64,000 nt of DNA, taken from the NCBI RefSeq assembly GCF_019249795.2, contig NZ_CP156891.1:62001-126000 (forward strand), read 5' to 3'. The position numbers were made by a program, and so were the translations under genes. Below the pieces are notes generated by a model, which did not search any database, had not been told where the DNA came from, and worked only from the letters and a program-made list of their open reading frames with translations. Positions 17,282 to 26,590 of the stretch are shown here, one piece after another. Within the stretch, counting starts at the first letter, position 1. Every line of letters starts with the position of its first letter. Source of the DNA: Segatella copri. Lineage in GTDB: Bacteria > Bacteroidota > Bacteroidia > Bacteroidales > Bacteroidaceae.

Positions 17282-18676
17282 ATGAATACATTATTCGACA
17301 AGATTTGGGACAAGCACGTTGTCCAGATTGTAGAAGACGGCCCTACACAGCTTTACATCGACCGTCTCTACTGTCACGAAGTAACATCACCTCAGGCATT
17401 CGCTGGTATGCGAGCACGCGGACTCAAGATGTTCCGTCCAGACCAGATTTTCTGTATGCCTGACCACAATACTCCTACTCACGATCAGGATAAACCAATC
17501 GAGGATCCTATCTCAAAGAAGCAGGTAGATACCTTGGCAACGAATACCGCTGATTTCGGTGTTACTCACTTTGCCATGAACACAAAGGATAATGGTATCA
17601 TCCACGTAGTAGGTCCTGAGAAGGGTCTTTCTCTTCCAGGTATGACCATCGTCTGCGGTGACTCTCATACTTCTACCCATGGTGCCATGGGTGCTGTAGC
17701 TTTCGGTATCGGTACTTCTGAGGTCGAGATGGTGATGGCTTCACAATGTATTCTCCAGAGCAAGCCAAAGTCTATGCGTATCAGCATCAACGGTAAGCTC
17801 AGCAAGGGCGTTACTGCCAAGGACGTTGCTCTCTATCTGATGAGCCAGCTCACTACTTCAGGTGCTACCGGTTACTTCGTTGAGTACAGTGGCGATGTAG
17901 TGAAGGATATGTCTATGGAAGGCCGTCTTACCCTCTGTAACCTCTCTATCGAGATGGGTGCCCGTGGTGGTTTCGTAGCTCCTGATGAGACAACATTCGA
18001 GTACATCAAGGGTCGTGAATATGCACCTAAGGGTGAAGAGTGGGACAAGGCTGTGGCTTACTGGAAGACCTTGAAGAGTGGCGATGATGCAGTCTTCGAC
18101 AAGGAGTTGACTTTCGAGGCAAAGGATATCGAACCACGTATCACCTATGGTACCAACCCAGGTATGGGTATCGGCATTACCGGGAATATCCCAACTCTCG
18201 ATGAGATTCCTGAGGAAGAGCAGGCTGGTTTCAAGAAGAGCCTCAACTACATGGGCTTCCAGCCAGGCGAGAAACTCGAGGGTCATCCTATCGATTATGT
18301 ATTCTTGGGCGCATGTACCAATGGTCGTATTGAAGACTTCCGTGCTTTCGCTTCTCTTGTTAAAGGAAAGAAGAAGGCAGATGGTGTAACTGCTTGGCTT
18401 GTACCAGGTTCATGGTTGGTTGATAAACAAATACGTGAAGAGGGAATTGATAAGATTGTTGAGGCTGCCGGCTTCGAAATCCGTCAGCCTGGATGCTCTG
18501 CCTGCCTGGCAATGAACGATGATAAGATTCCTGCAGGCAAGTACTCTGTAAGTACATCCAACCGTAACTTCGAGGGTCGTCAGGGACCAGGTTCCCGCAC
18601 CATTCTTGCCAGTCCATACGTAGCAGCTGCTGCCGCTATCACTGGTAAGATTACCGACCCAAGAGAGTTTATGTAA
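17282..18676 (+). CDS. leuC: 3-isopropylmalate dehydratase, large subunit
   Basis: A 464-residue aconitase-family protein that with LeuD isomerises 2- to 3-isopropylmalate. The three Cys ligands of the [4Fe-4S] cluster are visible as C345 (GACTNGR) and C405/C408 ([10 protein letters not shown]). Other signatures are [22 protein letters not shown] near residue 128 and the HNTPT segment. It is 36 bases downstream of leuA and 33 bases upstream of leuD. LeuCD can also act on citramalate, which matters for the second synthase gene in this operon. Confidence 0.96.
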   Translation: MNTLFDKIWDKHVVQIVEDGPTQLYIDRLYCHEVTSPQAFAGMRARGLKMFRPDQIFCMPDHNTPTHDQDKPIEDPISKKQVDTLATNTADFGVTHFAMNTKDNGIIHVVGPEKGLSLPGMTIVCGDSHTSTHGAMGAVAFGIGTSEVEMVMASQCILQSKPKSMRISINGKLSKGVTAKDVALYLMSQLTTSGATGYFVEYSGDVVKDMSMEGRLTLCNLSIEMGARGGFVAPDETTFEYIKGREYAPKGEEWDKAVAYWKTLKSGDDAVFDKELTFEAKDIEPRITYGTNPGMGIGITGNIPTLDEIPEEEQAGFKKSLNYMGFQPGEKLEGHPIDYVFLGACTNGRIEDFRAFASLVKGKKKADGVTAWLVPGSWLVDKQIREEGIDKIVEAAGFEIRQPGCSACLAMNDDKIPAGKYSVSTSNRNFEGRQGPGSRTILASPYVAAAAAITGKITDPREFM

Positions 18677-18704
18677 TGTTAAGTGTTCAATGTTAAATGT
18701 TAAA
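18677..18704. repeat. 7-bp tandem repeat after leuC stop (TGTTAAA type)
   Basis: Four heptamers (TGTTAAG, TGTTCAA, TGTTAAA, TGTTAAA) begin at the base after the leuC stop codon and run up to the leuD start region. Period and placement match the GTGAAGA arrays elsewhere, but the unit sequence differs. Confidence 0.85.
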
Positions 18705-18709
18705 TTGAA

Positions 18710-19300
18710 ATGAAACAGAAATTCAATGTAATTACATCAAGCTGCATTCCTCTTCCTTTGGAGAATGTAGATACAGACCAGATCATCCCAGCCCGTTTCC
18801 TCAAGGCCATCGATAAAGAGGGCATGGGCGACAACCTCTTCCGCGACTGGCGCTACAATGCCGACGGAACTCCAAAGCCAGACTTCGTGATGAACGACCC
18901 ATCTTACAGTGGTGTCATCCTCGTAGCTGGCAAGAACTTCGGTTCCGGTTCTTCCCGTGAGCATGCTGCCTGGGCTATCGCAGGTGCAGGCTTCCGTGTA
19001 GTCATCAGTTCTTTCTTTGCTGATATCCACAAGAACAACGAGTTGAACAACCTCGTATTGCCAGTAGTAGTAAGCGAGGAATTCCTGAAGGAACTCTTCG
19101 AGAGCATCGACAAGGATCACAAGACAGAGGTGAAGGTAGATCTTCCTAACCAGACCGTGACCAATCTTGCTACCGGCAAGAGCGAGCACTTCGAAATCAA
19201 CGGCTACAAGAAACACTGTTTGGAGAATGGTTTGGACGATGTAGACTTCCTCGTTCAGAACCGCGACAAGGTTGAGGCTTGGGAAGCTAAAAACAAGTAA
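18710..19300 (+). CDS. leuD: 3-isopropylmalate dehydratase, small subunit
   Basis: A 196-residue partner of LeuC carrying the swivelling domain of the aconitase fold. Family signatures are PLPLENVDTDQIIPARFLK at residues ~11-29 and the substrate-binding loop GKNFGSGSSREHAAWAI near 75-91. Length fits the bacterial small subunit. The start lies 5 bases after the heptamer array, and the next gene begins 2 bases after its stop, implying translational coupling. Confidence 0.96.
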   Translation: MKQKFNVITSSCIPLPLENVDTDQIIPARFLKAIDKEGMGDNLFRDWRYNADGTPKPDFVMNDPSYSGVILVAGKNFGSGSSREHAAWAIAGAGFRVVISSFFADIHKNNELNNLVLPVVVSEEFLKELFESIDKDHKTEVKVDLPNQTVTNLATGKSEHFEINGYKKHCLENGLDDVDFLVQNRDKVEAWEAKNK

Positions 19301-19302
19301 TT

Positions 19303-20901
19303 ATGAACGTTAACGCAAAGAGAGATAATTCCCGCATCAAGGAGATTGAGATCATGGACTGCACGCTGCGCGACGGCGAGCAGACCAATGGTGTCAGTTT
19401 TCTTCCTCACGAGAAGTTGATGATAGCAAGAATGCTGTTGCACGACATCAATGTAGATCGTATTGAGGTGGCTTCAGCGCGTGTGTCAGAAGGTGAAAAG
19501 GATGCTGTCGCTCGAATTTGCCGTTATGCTAAGACTATAGGTAAACTGGATTCCGTTGAGGTATTGGGATTCGTGGATAACAACAAGAGTGTGGATTGGA
19601 TTGCTGAATGCGGCGGTCATGTCATCAACCTCTTGGCTAAGGGTAGCTACAAGCACTGCACCCAGCAACTCAAGATGTCGCCTGAGGAGCATCTCGCTCA
19701 TATTAAGCAGACCATCGACTATGCTTTGAGCAAGGGATTCACCGTGAATCTCTATTTGGAGGACTGGTCGAGCGGTATGCGTGACAGTCGTGACTATCTC
19801 TTCATGATGATGGATGAGTTGGTAAAACTGCCTATCAAGCGCTTCCTTCTTCCTGATACGTTGGGTATTCTGAACCCATTGCAGTGTGTGGAGTATATGC
19901 GCCAGATGGTGCGCCGTTATCCGAATTCTCACTTCGACTTCCATGCCCATAACGACTACGATCTGGCTGTGAGCAACTCGCTGGCTGCCGTATTGAGCGG
20001 CGCCAAGGGTCTTCACGTTACCGTGAATGGTCTGGGTGAGCGTTGTGGCAATGCACCATTGGCAAGTGTTCAGGTGATTCTGAAAGACATGTTCGAGGCA
20101 AAGACCAATATTAAGGAAGACCGTCTGAACGATATTTCCCGATTGGTTGAAGGATATAGTGGCATTGCCGTGGCTCCGAATACTCCGGTAGTAGGAGACA
20201 ACGTCTTTACCCAGGTAGCTGGTGTGCATGCCGATGGTGACAACAAGGACAAGCTTTATTGCAACGACCTAGTACCTGAGCGTTTCGGCAGACATCGTGA
20301 GTATGCGTTGGGTAAGAACTCTGGTAAGGCGAATATCGTGCAGAACCTCAATGAACTGGGATTGGAACTGACGCCTGAGCAGACCAAGGCGGTGACCAAG
20401 CGAATCACAGAACTCGGTGACCGCAAGGAACTGGTAACCCAGGACGACCTGCCATACATCGTGAGTGATGTTTTGAAGCATGGAGCTCCAGAGGATAAGG
20501 TGAAACTGGTAAGTTACATGGTATCAACCTCATACGGTTTGAAGCCTATCGCCAGCGTGAAGGTAGAAATAGAGGGTAAGGAGTATGAAGACCGTAGCTC
20601 TGGTGATGGTCAGTATGATGCCTTCGTGAAAGCCCTCCGCAATATCTACAAGGTGAAGCTCGGCAAGACCTTCCCTAAGCTCGACAACTATCAGGTAACC
20701 ATCCCACCTGGTGGCCGTACCGATGCCCTCGTTCAGACCGTCATTACCTGGCGTGAAGGTGACCGTATCTGGCGCACCCGAGGCTTGGATGCTGACCAGA
20801 CAGAAGCAGCTATCAAGGCAACGCTGAAGATGATTAATATGTATGAGGCAGATAAGAGCGACGAACAGGCTGTATCGCCTCGAAATCTGGATATGGAATA
20901 A
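19303..20901 (+). CDS. Second isopropylmalate synthase-family enzyme, possibly citramalate synthase
   Basis: A 532-residue homologue of LeuA within the same operon. It has the HMGL-like barrel with [16 protein letters not shown] (residues ~18-33), the metal-binding [15 protein letters not shown] motif near 213-227 and [15 protein letters not shown], then the C-terminal LeuA-type regulatory domain (~400-515). It is clearly diverged from the neighbouring leuA, so a different 2-keto acid is likely. A citramalate synthase role (pyruvate + acetyl-CoA, giving 2-oxobutyrate for isoleucine via LeuCDB) would explain both its place in the operon and the Ile codons of the leader peptide. That is inference; NCBI-style annotation would probably only say alpha-isopropylmalate synthase regulatory domain protein. 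Confidence 0.8.
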   Translation: MNVNAKRDNSRIKEIEIMDCTLRDGEQTNGVSFLPHEKLMIARMLLHDINVDRIEVASARVSEGEKDAVARICRYAKTIGKLDSVEVLGFVDNNKSVDWIAECGGHVINLLAKGSYKHCTQQLKMSPEEHLAHIKQTIDYALSKGFTVNLYLEDWSSGMRDSRDYLFMMMDELVKLPIKRFLLPDTLGILNPLQCVEYMRQMVRRYPNSHFDFHAHNDYDLAVSNSLAAVLSGAKGLHVTVNGLGERCGNAPLASVQVILKDMFEAKTNIKEDRLNDISRLVEGYSGIAVAPNTPVVGDNVFTQVAGVHADGDNKDKLYCNDLVPERFGRHREYALGKNSGKANIVQNLNELGLELTPEQTKAVTKRITELGDRKELVTQDDLPYIVSDVLKHGAPEDKVKLVSYMVSTSYGLKPIASVKVEIEGKEYEDRSSGDGQYDAFVKALRNIYKVKLGKTFPKLDNYQVTIPPGGRTDALVQTVITWREGDRIWRTRGLDADQTEAAIKATLKMINMYEADKSDEQAVSPRNLDME

Positions 20902-20902
20902 T

Positions 20903-20965
20903 ATCTCCGAAGATTACGAAATTATCTCCGAAGATTATGAAAATATCTCCGAAGGTTATAAACAA
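20903..20965. repeat. 21-bp tandem repeat, three copies, between the second synthase gene and leuB
   Basis: Units start at 20903, 20924 and 20945, each beginning ATCTCCGAAG and ending in A-rich sequence; the first two differ at only three or so positions. The array begins two bases after a stop codon and ends 25 bases before leuB. Confidence 0.9.
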
Positions 20966-20990
20966 TAAAACAATTAAAAAATCAGATAAG

Positions 20991-22052
20991 ATGAAATTAA
21001 ACATTGCAGTTCTCGCCGGTGATGGTATCGGACCAGAGATTATGAAGCAGGGCGTAGCAGTTATGCAGGCCATTGCAGAGAAGTTCAACCACGAGTTTAC
21101 TTACAACGAGGCTATCTGCGGCGCTCACGCTATCGACGAGGTAGGTGATCCATTCCCAGAGGAGACCTTCAAAACTTGTATGGATGCTGATGCTGTACTC
21201 TTCGCAGCCGTTGGTGACCCACGTTTCGACAACAACCCTACAGCCAAGGTTCGTCCTGAGCAGGGCTTGCTTGCTATGCGTAAGAAGTTGGGCCTCTTCG
21301 CCAATGTTCGCCCAGTAGCCACATTCGATTGCCTGCTCCACAAGTCACCATTGAAGGATGAACTCCTGAAGGGTGCTGACTTCGTAGTTATCCGCGAGTT
21401 GACTGGCGGTATGTACTTCGGTGAGAAGTATCAGGATAACGATAAGGCATACGATACAGATATCTATACCCGTCCTGAGATTGAGCGCATCCTGAAGGTA
21501 GCTTTCGAGTTTGCCATGAAGCGCAACAAGCACCTAACAGTAGTAGATAAGGCAAACGTATTGGCATCTTCTCGTCTCTGGCGTCAGATTGCCAAGGAGA
21601 TGGAGCCACGGTATCCTGAGGTAAACACCGATTATATGTTCATCGACAACGCTTCTATGCGCGTATTGACTGAGCCTACATTCTTCGATGTCATCGTTAC
21701 AGAGAATACCTTCGGTGATATCCTGACCGATGAGACCTCTTGCATCACCGGTTCTATGGGCTTGCAGCCATCTAGCTCTCTCGGTGAGCACACACCATTG
21801 TTCGAGCCTGTTCATGGTTCATGGCCACAGGCAGCGGGCAAGAACCTGGCTAACCCAGTAGCTCAGATTCTTTCTGCAGCTATGTTGTTGGAGCACTTCG
21901 GCTTGAACGAGGAGGGCGCCTTGATCCGCAAGGCTGTAGATGCTTCTCTCGATGCCAATGTCCGCACACCTGAAATTCAGGTTGAGGGTGGTGCTCAGTA
22001 TGGCACAACTGAGGTTGGCGCATGGATCGTTAACTGGATTAAAAATGCTTAA
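20991..22052 (+). CDS. leuB: 3-isopropylmalate dehydrogenase
   Basis: A 353-residue NAD-dependent decarboxylating dehydrogenase, the last enzyme of the operon (3-isopropylmalate to 2-oxoisocaproate). It begins [17 protein letters not shown], the normal family start. An in-frame ATG 54 bases upstream lies in the tandem repeat and would add a lysine-rich extension without counterpart in the family, so I reject it. The motif [14 protein letters not shown] near 130-143 and [21 protein letters not shown] near 239-259 hold substrate- and metal-binding Asp residues. A perfect terminator follows. Confidence 0.96.
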   Translation: MKLNIAVLAGDGIGPEIMKQGVAVMQAIAEKFNHEFTYNEAICGAHAIDEVGDPFPEETFKTCMDADAVLFAAVGDPRFDNNPTAKVRPEQGLLAMRKKLGLFANVRPVATFDCLLHKSPLKDELLKGADFVVIRELTGGMYFGEKYQDNDKAYDTDIYTRPEIERILKVAFEFAMKRNKHLTVVDKANVLASSRLWRQIAKEMEPRYPEVNTDYMFIDNASMRVLTEPTFFDVIVTENTFGDILTDETSCITGSMGLQPSSSLGEHTPLFEPVHGSWPQAAGKNLANPVAQILSAAMLLEHFGLNEEGALIRKAVDASLDANVRTPEIQVEGGAQYGTTEVGAWIVNWIKNA

Positions 22053-22108
22053 TCTGTGAATGGATTTTTCGGCGCTGGGTGAATTTTCTATCCAGATGCT
22101 TTCTTGAT

Positions 22109-22148
22109 AAAAGCCTTAAGAGGAATGTTTCTTTCTCTTAAGGCTTTT
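22109..22148. terminator. leu operon terminator
   Basis: A perfect 14-bp stem (22109-22122 with 22135-22148) has A-rich 5' and T-rich 3' arms, 57 bases after the leuB stop. Confidence 0.9.
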
Positions 22149-22218
22149 CTTGTTGATTGTCCTGTCTTTCTGAAATTTAGTTCTTTTTGTAAACTCAAAT
22201 AAGTTTTATAGTTTTTTA

Positions 22219-22250
22219 TTTGGCAGTTTGCAAAAGTCTTCTTAACTTTG
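22219..22250 (+). promoter_or_regulatory. Promoter placed directly on the start codon of the TPR gene
   Basis: TTTG (22219-22222), exactly 20 bases, then TAACTTTG (22243-22250). The start codon follows at 22255, so the transcript would begin at or within a base or two of the ATG. Confidence 0.75.
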
Positions 22251-22254
22251 CACC

Positions 22255-22968
22255 ATGAAAAGTTTTTATACATTATTATTGGCATCAATGGTTTCTTTGT
22301 CTGTATCTGCGCAGAACGTAGATGCCGACAAGGCACGTGCTGCTCAGAATAAAACCTTGCGCGATTCACTCTCCAAGGCTACAGAAGTGCTTGCATATCA
22401 TCCCGACAGTATCAATCTGCGACTGAAAAAGGCTGCTTGGAATATCCAGCTGGAGCAGTGGCAATATGCCAAGGATGATCTTGATAAGGTACTCTTTCTG
22501 AACAATACCAATATCGCCGGTTTGTTCTATCGTGCCTTTGTCAATGAGAAGTTGCTCCGTTATAACTTTGCGCGTCTAGATTATCAGAATCTTCTGGTAC
22601 TTGTTCCTGGCAACTTCCAGGCGCAACTCGGTCTGGCTTTGCTCAATGAAAAAGATAAGCATTATACCGAGGCTTACGATGGTATTAACAGTCTGATAGA
22701 GCAGTACCCTGACAGTGCGATGGCTTATGCTGCAAGAGGTGGCATGGAGAAGGAGAGGGGTATGCTTGAGCTGGCAGAGTTTGATTACGCCAAGGCGATG
22801 GAGTTGGATGCCGGTAATGAGGATTTTGCTTTCAATCATGTAGACATTCTGATTCTGCTTGGAAGAAAAGACGAAGCCTATCGTGATTTGAAGAAACTGC
22901 TCGATGCCGGTTGTCAGCCTGGCAGGTTGCAAGGTTTCTATGCAAGGTTGAAAAAGAAGAAAAAGTAG
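22255..22968 (+). CDS. Exported TPR-repeat protein
   Basis: A 237-residue protein with a signal peptide (residues 1-20, ending SVSAQ) and then mostly TPR-type helical pairs, for example WNIQLEQWQYAKDDLDKVLFLN, AMAYAARGGMEKERGMLELAEFDYAKAMEL and ILILLGRKDEAYRDLKKLL. It is probably a periplasmic or envelope scaffold. The mature part ends with a run of Lys. It lies 46 bases upstream of a phosphoesterase lipoprotein gene and may share its transcript. No specific role can be given. Confidence 0.82.
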   Translation: MKSFYTLLLASMVSLSVSAQNVDADKARAAQNKTLRDSLSKATEVLAYHPDSINLRLKKAAWNIQLEQWQYAKDDLDKVLFLNNTNIAGLFYRAFVNEKLLRYNFARLDYQNLLVLVPGNFQAQLGLALLNEKDKHYTEAYDGINSLIEQYPDSAMAYAARGGMEKERGMLELAEFDYAKAMELDAGNEDFAFNHVDILILLGRKDEAYRDLKKLLDAGCQPGRLQGFYARLKKKKK

Positions 22969-23014
22969 TATTTGAGAGTTATAAAAAAGAGTTTTTAAAG
23001 ATAATAAGACAAGA

Positions 23015-23830
23015 ATGCATAAAATTATTCCCTATATCCTGGTTGCCTGTTGTCTCTGTATGGTGGCATCCTGCGATACCGTCTTCGATGTTCATCCGTA
23101 TGATGTGCAAATCGACGGCGATAGAAATCTGAATGTTACCAATATTCAGAAGATTGAGGCTGCAGTAAAGTCGAAAGATACAATCCGTTTTGCTATGATC
23201 AGCGATTCACACCAGTGGTTGGATGATTTGAAGAGTGAGGTTAATGATATCAATCGCCGCAGTGATTCCCTCGATTTCGTGATTCATTGTGGAGACCTTA
23301 CCGACTTTGGTGCTACCCGTGAGTTTCAGTTGACCCGTGACCATCTTCAGAAGTTGAAGATACCTTTCGTGGCTCTGCTGGGTAATCATGACTGTTTGGG
23401 AACAGGTAACCAGTCTTATCAGAAAATCTTTGGTAATCCGGATTTCAGTTTCATCGCCGGTAAGGTAAAGTTTGTCTGCCTCAATACCAATGCCATAGAG
23501 TTTGACTATTCTCGCCCTGTACCTAATTTCGATTTCATGGAAGAGCAGGTTAAGGCAGATGCAGATGACTTTTCGCGTACCATTGTCTGTATGCATGCTG
23601 CCCCTTATTCAGAGCAGTTTAATAATAATGTAGCTAAGGTCTTCAATTTTTATACGCATCAATTCCCAGGTTTGATGTGCTGTCTTTACGGTCATGGTCA
23701 TCATACCAAGCAAGAAGATATTTATGGCGATGGCATCATCTATTATCAGGTGGCCAATGCCGCTAAGCATCAGTACTATATATTCACCATTACTCCAAAA
23801 GATTATCGTTATGAAATTATTGAGTTTTAA
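23015..23830 (+). CDS. Calcineurin-like metallophosphoesterase, lipoprotein
   Basis: A 271-residue protein with a lipoprotein signal (Cys20 in MVASC). The metallophosphoesterase motifs appear in order: FAMISDSHQW (residues ~58-67, D-x-H), IHCGDLTDFG (~89-98, GDxxD), LLGNHDC (~121-127, GNHD), then CMHAAPY (~193) and YGHGHHT (~226). It is an envelope-anchored phosphoesterase of unknown substrate. In HxCGDLTD the family spacing is intact, so it should be active. It overlaps the next gene by 20 bases. Confidence 0.9.
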   Translation: MHKIIPYILVACCLCMVASCDTVFDVHPYDVQIDGDRNLNVTNIQKIEAAVKSKDTIRFAMISDSHQWLDDLKSEVNDINRRSDSLDFVIHCGDLTDFGATREFQLTRDHLQKLKIPFVALLGNHDCLGTGNQSYQKIFGNPDFSFIAGKVKFVCLNTNAIEFDYSRPVPNFDFMEEQVKADADDFSRTIVCMHAAPYSEQFNNNVAKVFNFYTHQFPGLMCCLYGHGHHTKQEDIYGDGIIYYQVANAAKHQYYIFTITPKDYRYEIIEF

Positions 23831-24536
23831 GCATATATTCATTTGGGGAGCTTTGCTTGCTGCAGGTTCTGTACAGGTTCATGCTGCCGATGAGGTTACC
23901 GGGAAAAGTGAGGAGTTGGAACTGACGGATAGTATTGTTCATGATACTCTGGTGTTGGCGGATGGCAAACTGACCCGATATGACCGCCGCGTCATGCGCT
24001 ACCGCAAGCACTGGGATTTGCTGATACCTACTAGTGGCATCATTCAGACCTGTGGCAATATGGGTATCATTTCGCTGGGTATCGGATGGGAATATGGTAA
24101 GCGCCGCCAGTGGGAAACGCAGCTCTTGTTTGGCTACATCCCGAAGTTCAGTTCTGACGATGAGAAGTTAACCATGACGCTCAAGGAGAATTTCATTCCT
24201 TGGCGTTGCAATATCGGTAAGGGCTGGTGGTTTGAACCGCTGGAGTGCAGCCTGTATTTCAATACGGTGTTCGGACATGATTTCTGGACTAAGCAGCCTA
24301 CCAAGTATGAAAGCGGCTACTATCCGTTCTCTACCAGAGTCCGTCCTAATATCGCCTTGGGTGAACGTTTTAAGTATGATATTCCGCACAATAAACGTAA
24401 GCGTATCAAGAGTATTACGTTCTTCTATGAGTTGGGTACAACGGATATCTACTTTATGCGTTTCTACCGTAACGGCAATGCCGGTTTCTGGGATGTCTTC
24501 GGCCTCTCTATCGGTGCCAAAGTGCAGTACCTTTAA
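23811..24536 (+). CDS. Exported beta-rich protein, probably outer-membrane associated
   Basis: A 241-residue protein beginning MKLLSFKHIF with a signal peptide cut near VHAA (residue ~22). After a charged region the chain is made of alternating hydrophobic/aromatic strands (GWEYGKRRQWETQLLFGYIP, GWWFEPLECSLYFNTVFG) and ends in KVQYL, a pattern seen in small outer-membrane beta-barrels. I chose ATG 23811, inside the end of the phosphoesterase gene, because it gives a signal peptide; an ATG at 23694 in the same frame gives a chain without one. Its stop overlaps the stop of the convergent aminotransferase gene. No family is recognised with certainty. Confidence 0.75.
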   Translation: MKLLSFKHIFIWGALLAAGSVQVHAADEVTGKSEELELTDSIVHDTLVLADGKLTRYDRRVMRYRKHWDLLIPTSGIIQTCGNMGIISLGIGWEYGKRRQWETQLLFGYIPKFSSDDEKLTMTLKENFIPWRCNIGKGWWFEPLECSLYFNTVFGHDFWTKQPTKYESGYYPFSTRVRPNIALGERFKYDIPHNKRKRIKSITFFYELGTTDIYFMRFYRNGNAGFWDVFGLSIGAKVQYL

Positions 24537-25696
24537 ATCAAGAACAGGTTGATGAGTTTGCTTACTCTGATGATATCTTCATCGTTGAGCGATGAGTTGC
24601 AAGGCAGACTCAGTTCTTCGTCAGCTATTCTCTTAGCTACCGGAAATTCCAGATGATTCATTTCCGGATAGCATGGCTGCAGATAGGGTGGGCAGAAGTA
24701 ATGAATCTTTGTACCCACCCCATTCTCTGCCAGAAATGCTTTCAGTTGGTCTCGCTTCGGGGTAAGGAAAGGGAAAACGTGGAAAACATTTTCATGAGCA
24801 GGAGAGATGAGTTTCGCAGCGATGCATCTGTCCTTGATATCGTCATCCAGATGTTCCAGGTATAGCTGTATCTGTCTGTGTCTCGCTTTCTGTTCGTTCT
24901 CAGGATATTGCAGTTTCACATTCAGTACCGCAGCCTGAATCTCATCCATGCGCGAGTTGACGCCCTGGTATCTGAAGATGCCGTCTTCTATCTTTCCATA
25001 TTCGTGTAGTGACATGATGGCTTCCGCCAATTCCCTGTTATTGGTAGTTACAGCTCCCGCATCTCCCAATGCTCCCAGATTCTTGCTAGGATAAAAACTG
25101 TGGGCAGCAGCATCCGAAAGATTTCCGGTATATCTTCTTTTTGATGGTTTTTCAGAAGAATCAGATAGAGTAGTGGAGCATCCGAATCCCTGCGCATTGT
25201 CTTCGAAAAGCAAGAGATGATGCTTCTTGCAGATTTCAGCAATCTTTGGAGTCCATGCCAGTTTGCCATAGAGATGAACAATCATGATGGCTTTGGTCTT
25301 CGGTGTAATTCGGGCTTCTATCAGTTGGTCATCTATCTGTAATGTATCGATATTGGCATCCACCAATACAGGTGTCAGTCCTACGCTGCTGATGGCAAGT
25401 ACGGTAGCGAAATAAGTGTTGGCAGGCACGATTACCTCATCACCTTTCTGCAACTTTCCGATAGCCAGTTCCCCCATCAGTATCAGTTTGAGCGCATCCG
25501 TCCCGTTAGCGCAGCTGATGCAGTATTCAGTACCGATAAACTGTGCATACGATTTCTCAAACTTCTTTACGGCTTCACCTTGCAGATACCATCCGCTGTT
25601 GACCACCTTGTTGATAGCATCCTTTATCTCCTTCTCGTATGGCTCATTGATAGCCTTCAGGTCGAGATAAGGAATCTTCTTTACTTCTGTTTCCAT
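24533..25696 (-). CDS. DegT/DnrJ/EryC1/StrS-family sugar aminotransferase
   Basis: A 387-residue PLP enzyme that transfers an amino group to a nucleotide-linked keto-sugar. Seen are SCANGTDALKLIL near residue 60-72, EDNAQGFG near 155 and the PLP lysine region AHSFYPSKNLGALGDAGAV near 189-207. It closely resembles the FdtB/QdtB-type enzymes acting on dTDP-3-keto-6-deoxyhexoses, but no dTDP-sugar synthesis genes are in the window. It lies at the far end of the polysaccharide locus, about 1 kb from the nearest locus gene, with its own promoter and a leader of roughly 185 bases. Confidence 0.88.
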   Translation of the reverse strand: METEVKKIPYLDLKAINEPYEKEIKDAINKVVNSGWYLQGEAVKKFEKSYAQFIGTEYCISCANGTDALKLILMGELAIGKLQKGDEVIVPANTYFATVLAISSVGLTPVLVDANIDTLQIDDQLIEARITPKTKAIMIVHLYGKLAWTPKIAEICKKHHLLLFEDNAQGFGCSTTLSDSSEKPSKRRYTGNLSDAAAHSFYPSKNLGALGDAGAVTTNNRELAEAIMSLHEYGKIEDGIFRYQGVNSRMDEIQAAVLNVKLQYPENEQKARHRQIQLYLEHLDDDIKDRCIAAKLISPAHENVFHVFPFLTPKRDQLKAFLAENGVGTKIHYFCPPYLQPCYPEMNHLEFPVAKRIADEELSLPCNSSLNDEDIIRVSKLINLFLI

Positions 25697-25798
25697 TGTT
25701 TCTTCTGTGATGATTTATACAAGTGATAAGACTTGTTTCTATAAATAAAAAACGGATGTTTTGCGGTATTTATTGTATGGGGAGCTATAAAAAAGACA

Positions 25799-25828
25799 AG
25801 AGCAGCTATCTTCTCAGACAACTGCTCT
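25799..25828 (-). promoter_or_regulatory. Stem-loop in the leader of the aminotransferase gene
   Basis: AGAGCAG (25799-25805) pairs with CTGCTCT (25822-25828). It lies between the candidate promoter and the start codon, without a T run. Confidence 0.4.
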
Positions 25829-25887
25829 ACATTCAATAGGTATTAGTTTTCTTTAAGGTAAAAAGATTGTATTCAGGATAACGTTTG

Positions 25888-25895
25888 CAAAGGTA
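25888..25895 (-). promoter_or_regulatory. -7 element for the aminotransferase gene
   Basis: TACCTTTG on the minus strand (25895-25888). A TTTG lies upstream (25915-25912) but only 16 bases away, shorter than usual. It would give a leader of about 185 bases. Confidence 0.5.
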
Positions 25896-25919
25896 CTAAA
25901 AAAAATTGAAACAAAAAAA

Positions 25920-26319
25920 TAAAATGGCAACAAATTTACCATCAACTTAAAAAAAAGTTTTAAAACCCTTTGCGGAGTCTTTTCTATTTGTACAAGGAAA
26001 CAGATTTTTATATAAATAATGCCAAATAAAAAGCTGTGAAATAAAAAAATGTTACAAAACCGTCTTTTTCCCTTTCACAGCGTTCGATGTCTAAAATCTT
26101 TCGCCAAACAGGATGTTCATCATTGTTTTGATTCGATATGCGCTCTATAAAAATGGTTACCATCAATATATAGTCAATATGCTATGTTGGGTATGATTCT
26201 TCCCAACAGTTAGATAAGGTGTCTTCCAACTCCAAATTCTTCTGCAACTTGCTATTATCGGATATATTTTTTAGCCTTTATCGTTTAAAAGATTTTAAAA
26301 AACGGTAATTATCGTTTAC
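25920..26319. other. AT-rich intergenic stretch without a gene
   Basis: I see no convincing ORF here. A short stem TGTTGGG/CCCAACA occurs near 26183-26206. The rest is AT-rich sequence ahead of the palindrome at 26320. Confidence 0.6.
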
Positions 26320-26341
26320 GAGTTCCCACTAGTGGGAACTC
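26320..26341. repeat. Perfect 22-bp palindrome
   Basis: Each half reads GAGTTCCCACT, with the centre CTAG; all 22 bases are symmetric. It ends 19 bases before a -7 promoter element, the right place for an operator, but no clear gene follows. Confidence 0.9.
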
Positions 26342-26360
26342 TCATTTATTTTATTTTTTG

Positions 26361-26368
26361 TATCTTTG
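26361..26368 (+). promoter_or_regulatory. Orphan -7 element
   Basis: TATCTTTG pointing rightward, next to the 22-bp palindrome. No TTTG is found at the normal distance, so a protein bound at the palindrome may be needed. Anything transcribed would cross 26.4-26.7 kb and then run antisense to the sugar transferase gene. Confidence 0.5.
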
Positions 26369-26590
26369 CACCGTGTGACACAGATTAGAACCTTATTACC
26401 TACTTTGGAGGCGTCGCGACAAAAACAGTAATGTACGGATCTCTACTTCCGAAAGCCAACGGAGGCGGAGACAGGAGAGTTTATGCCCATAGCAAGAGAG
26501 CTATACAGCGCATTCTCAGCTCTGTGTTCCCTGTCACCTCTGTCACCCTGTCACCCAGAAGTCGGTTGTTTCCGAGACGGAAATCAAAGA

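Noticed and set aside
20937..20990. N-terminal extension of LeuB from an upstream in-frame ATG
   Set aside because: The extension comes from the tandem repeat, is lysine-rich and has no counterpart in the family.
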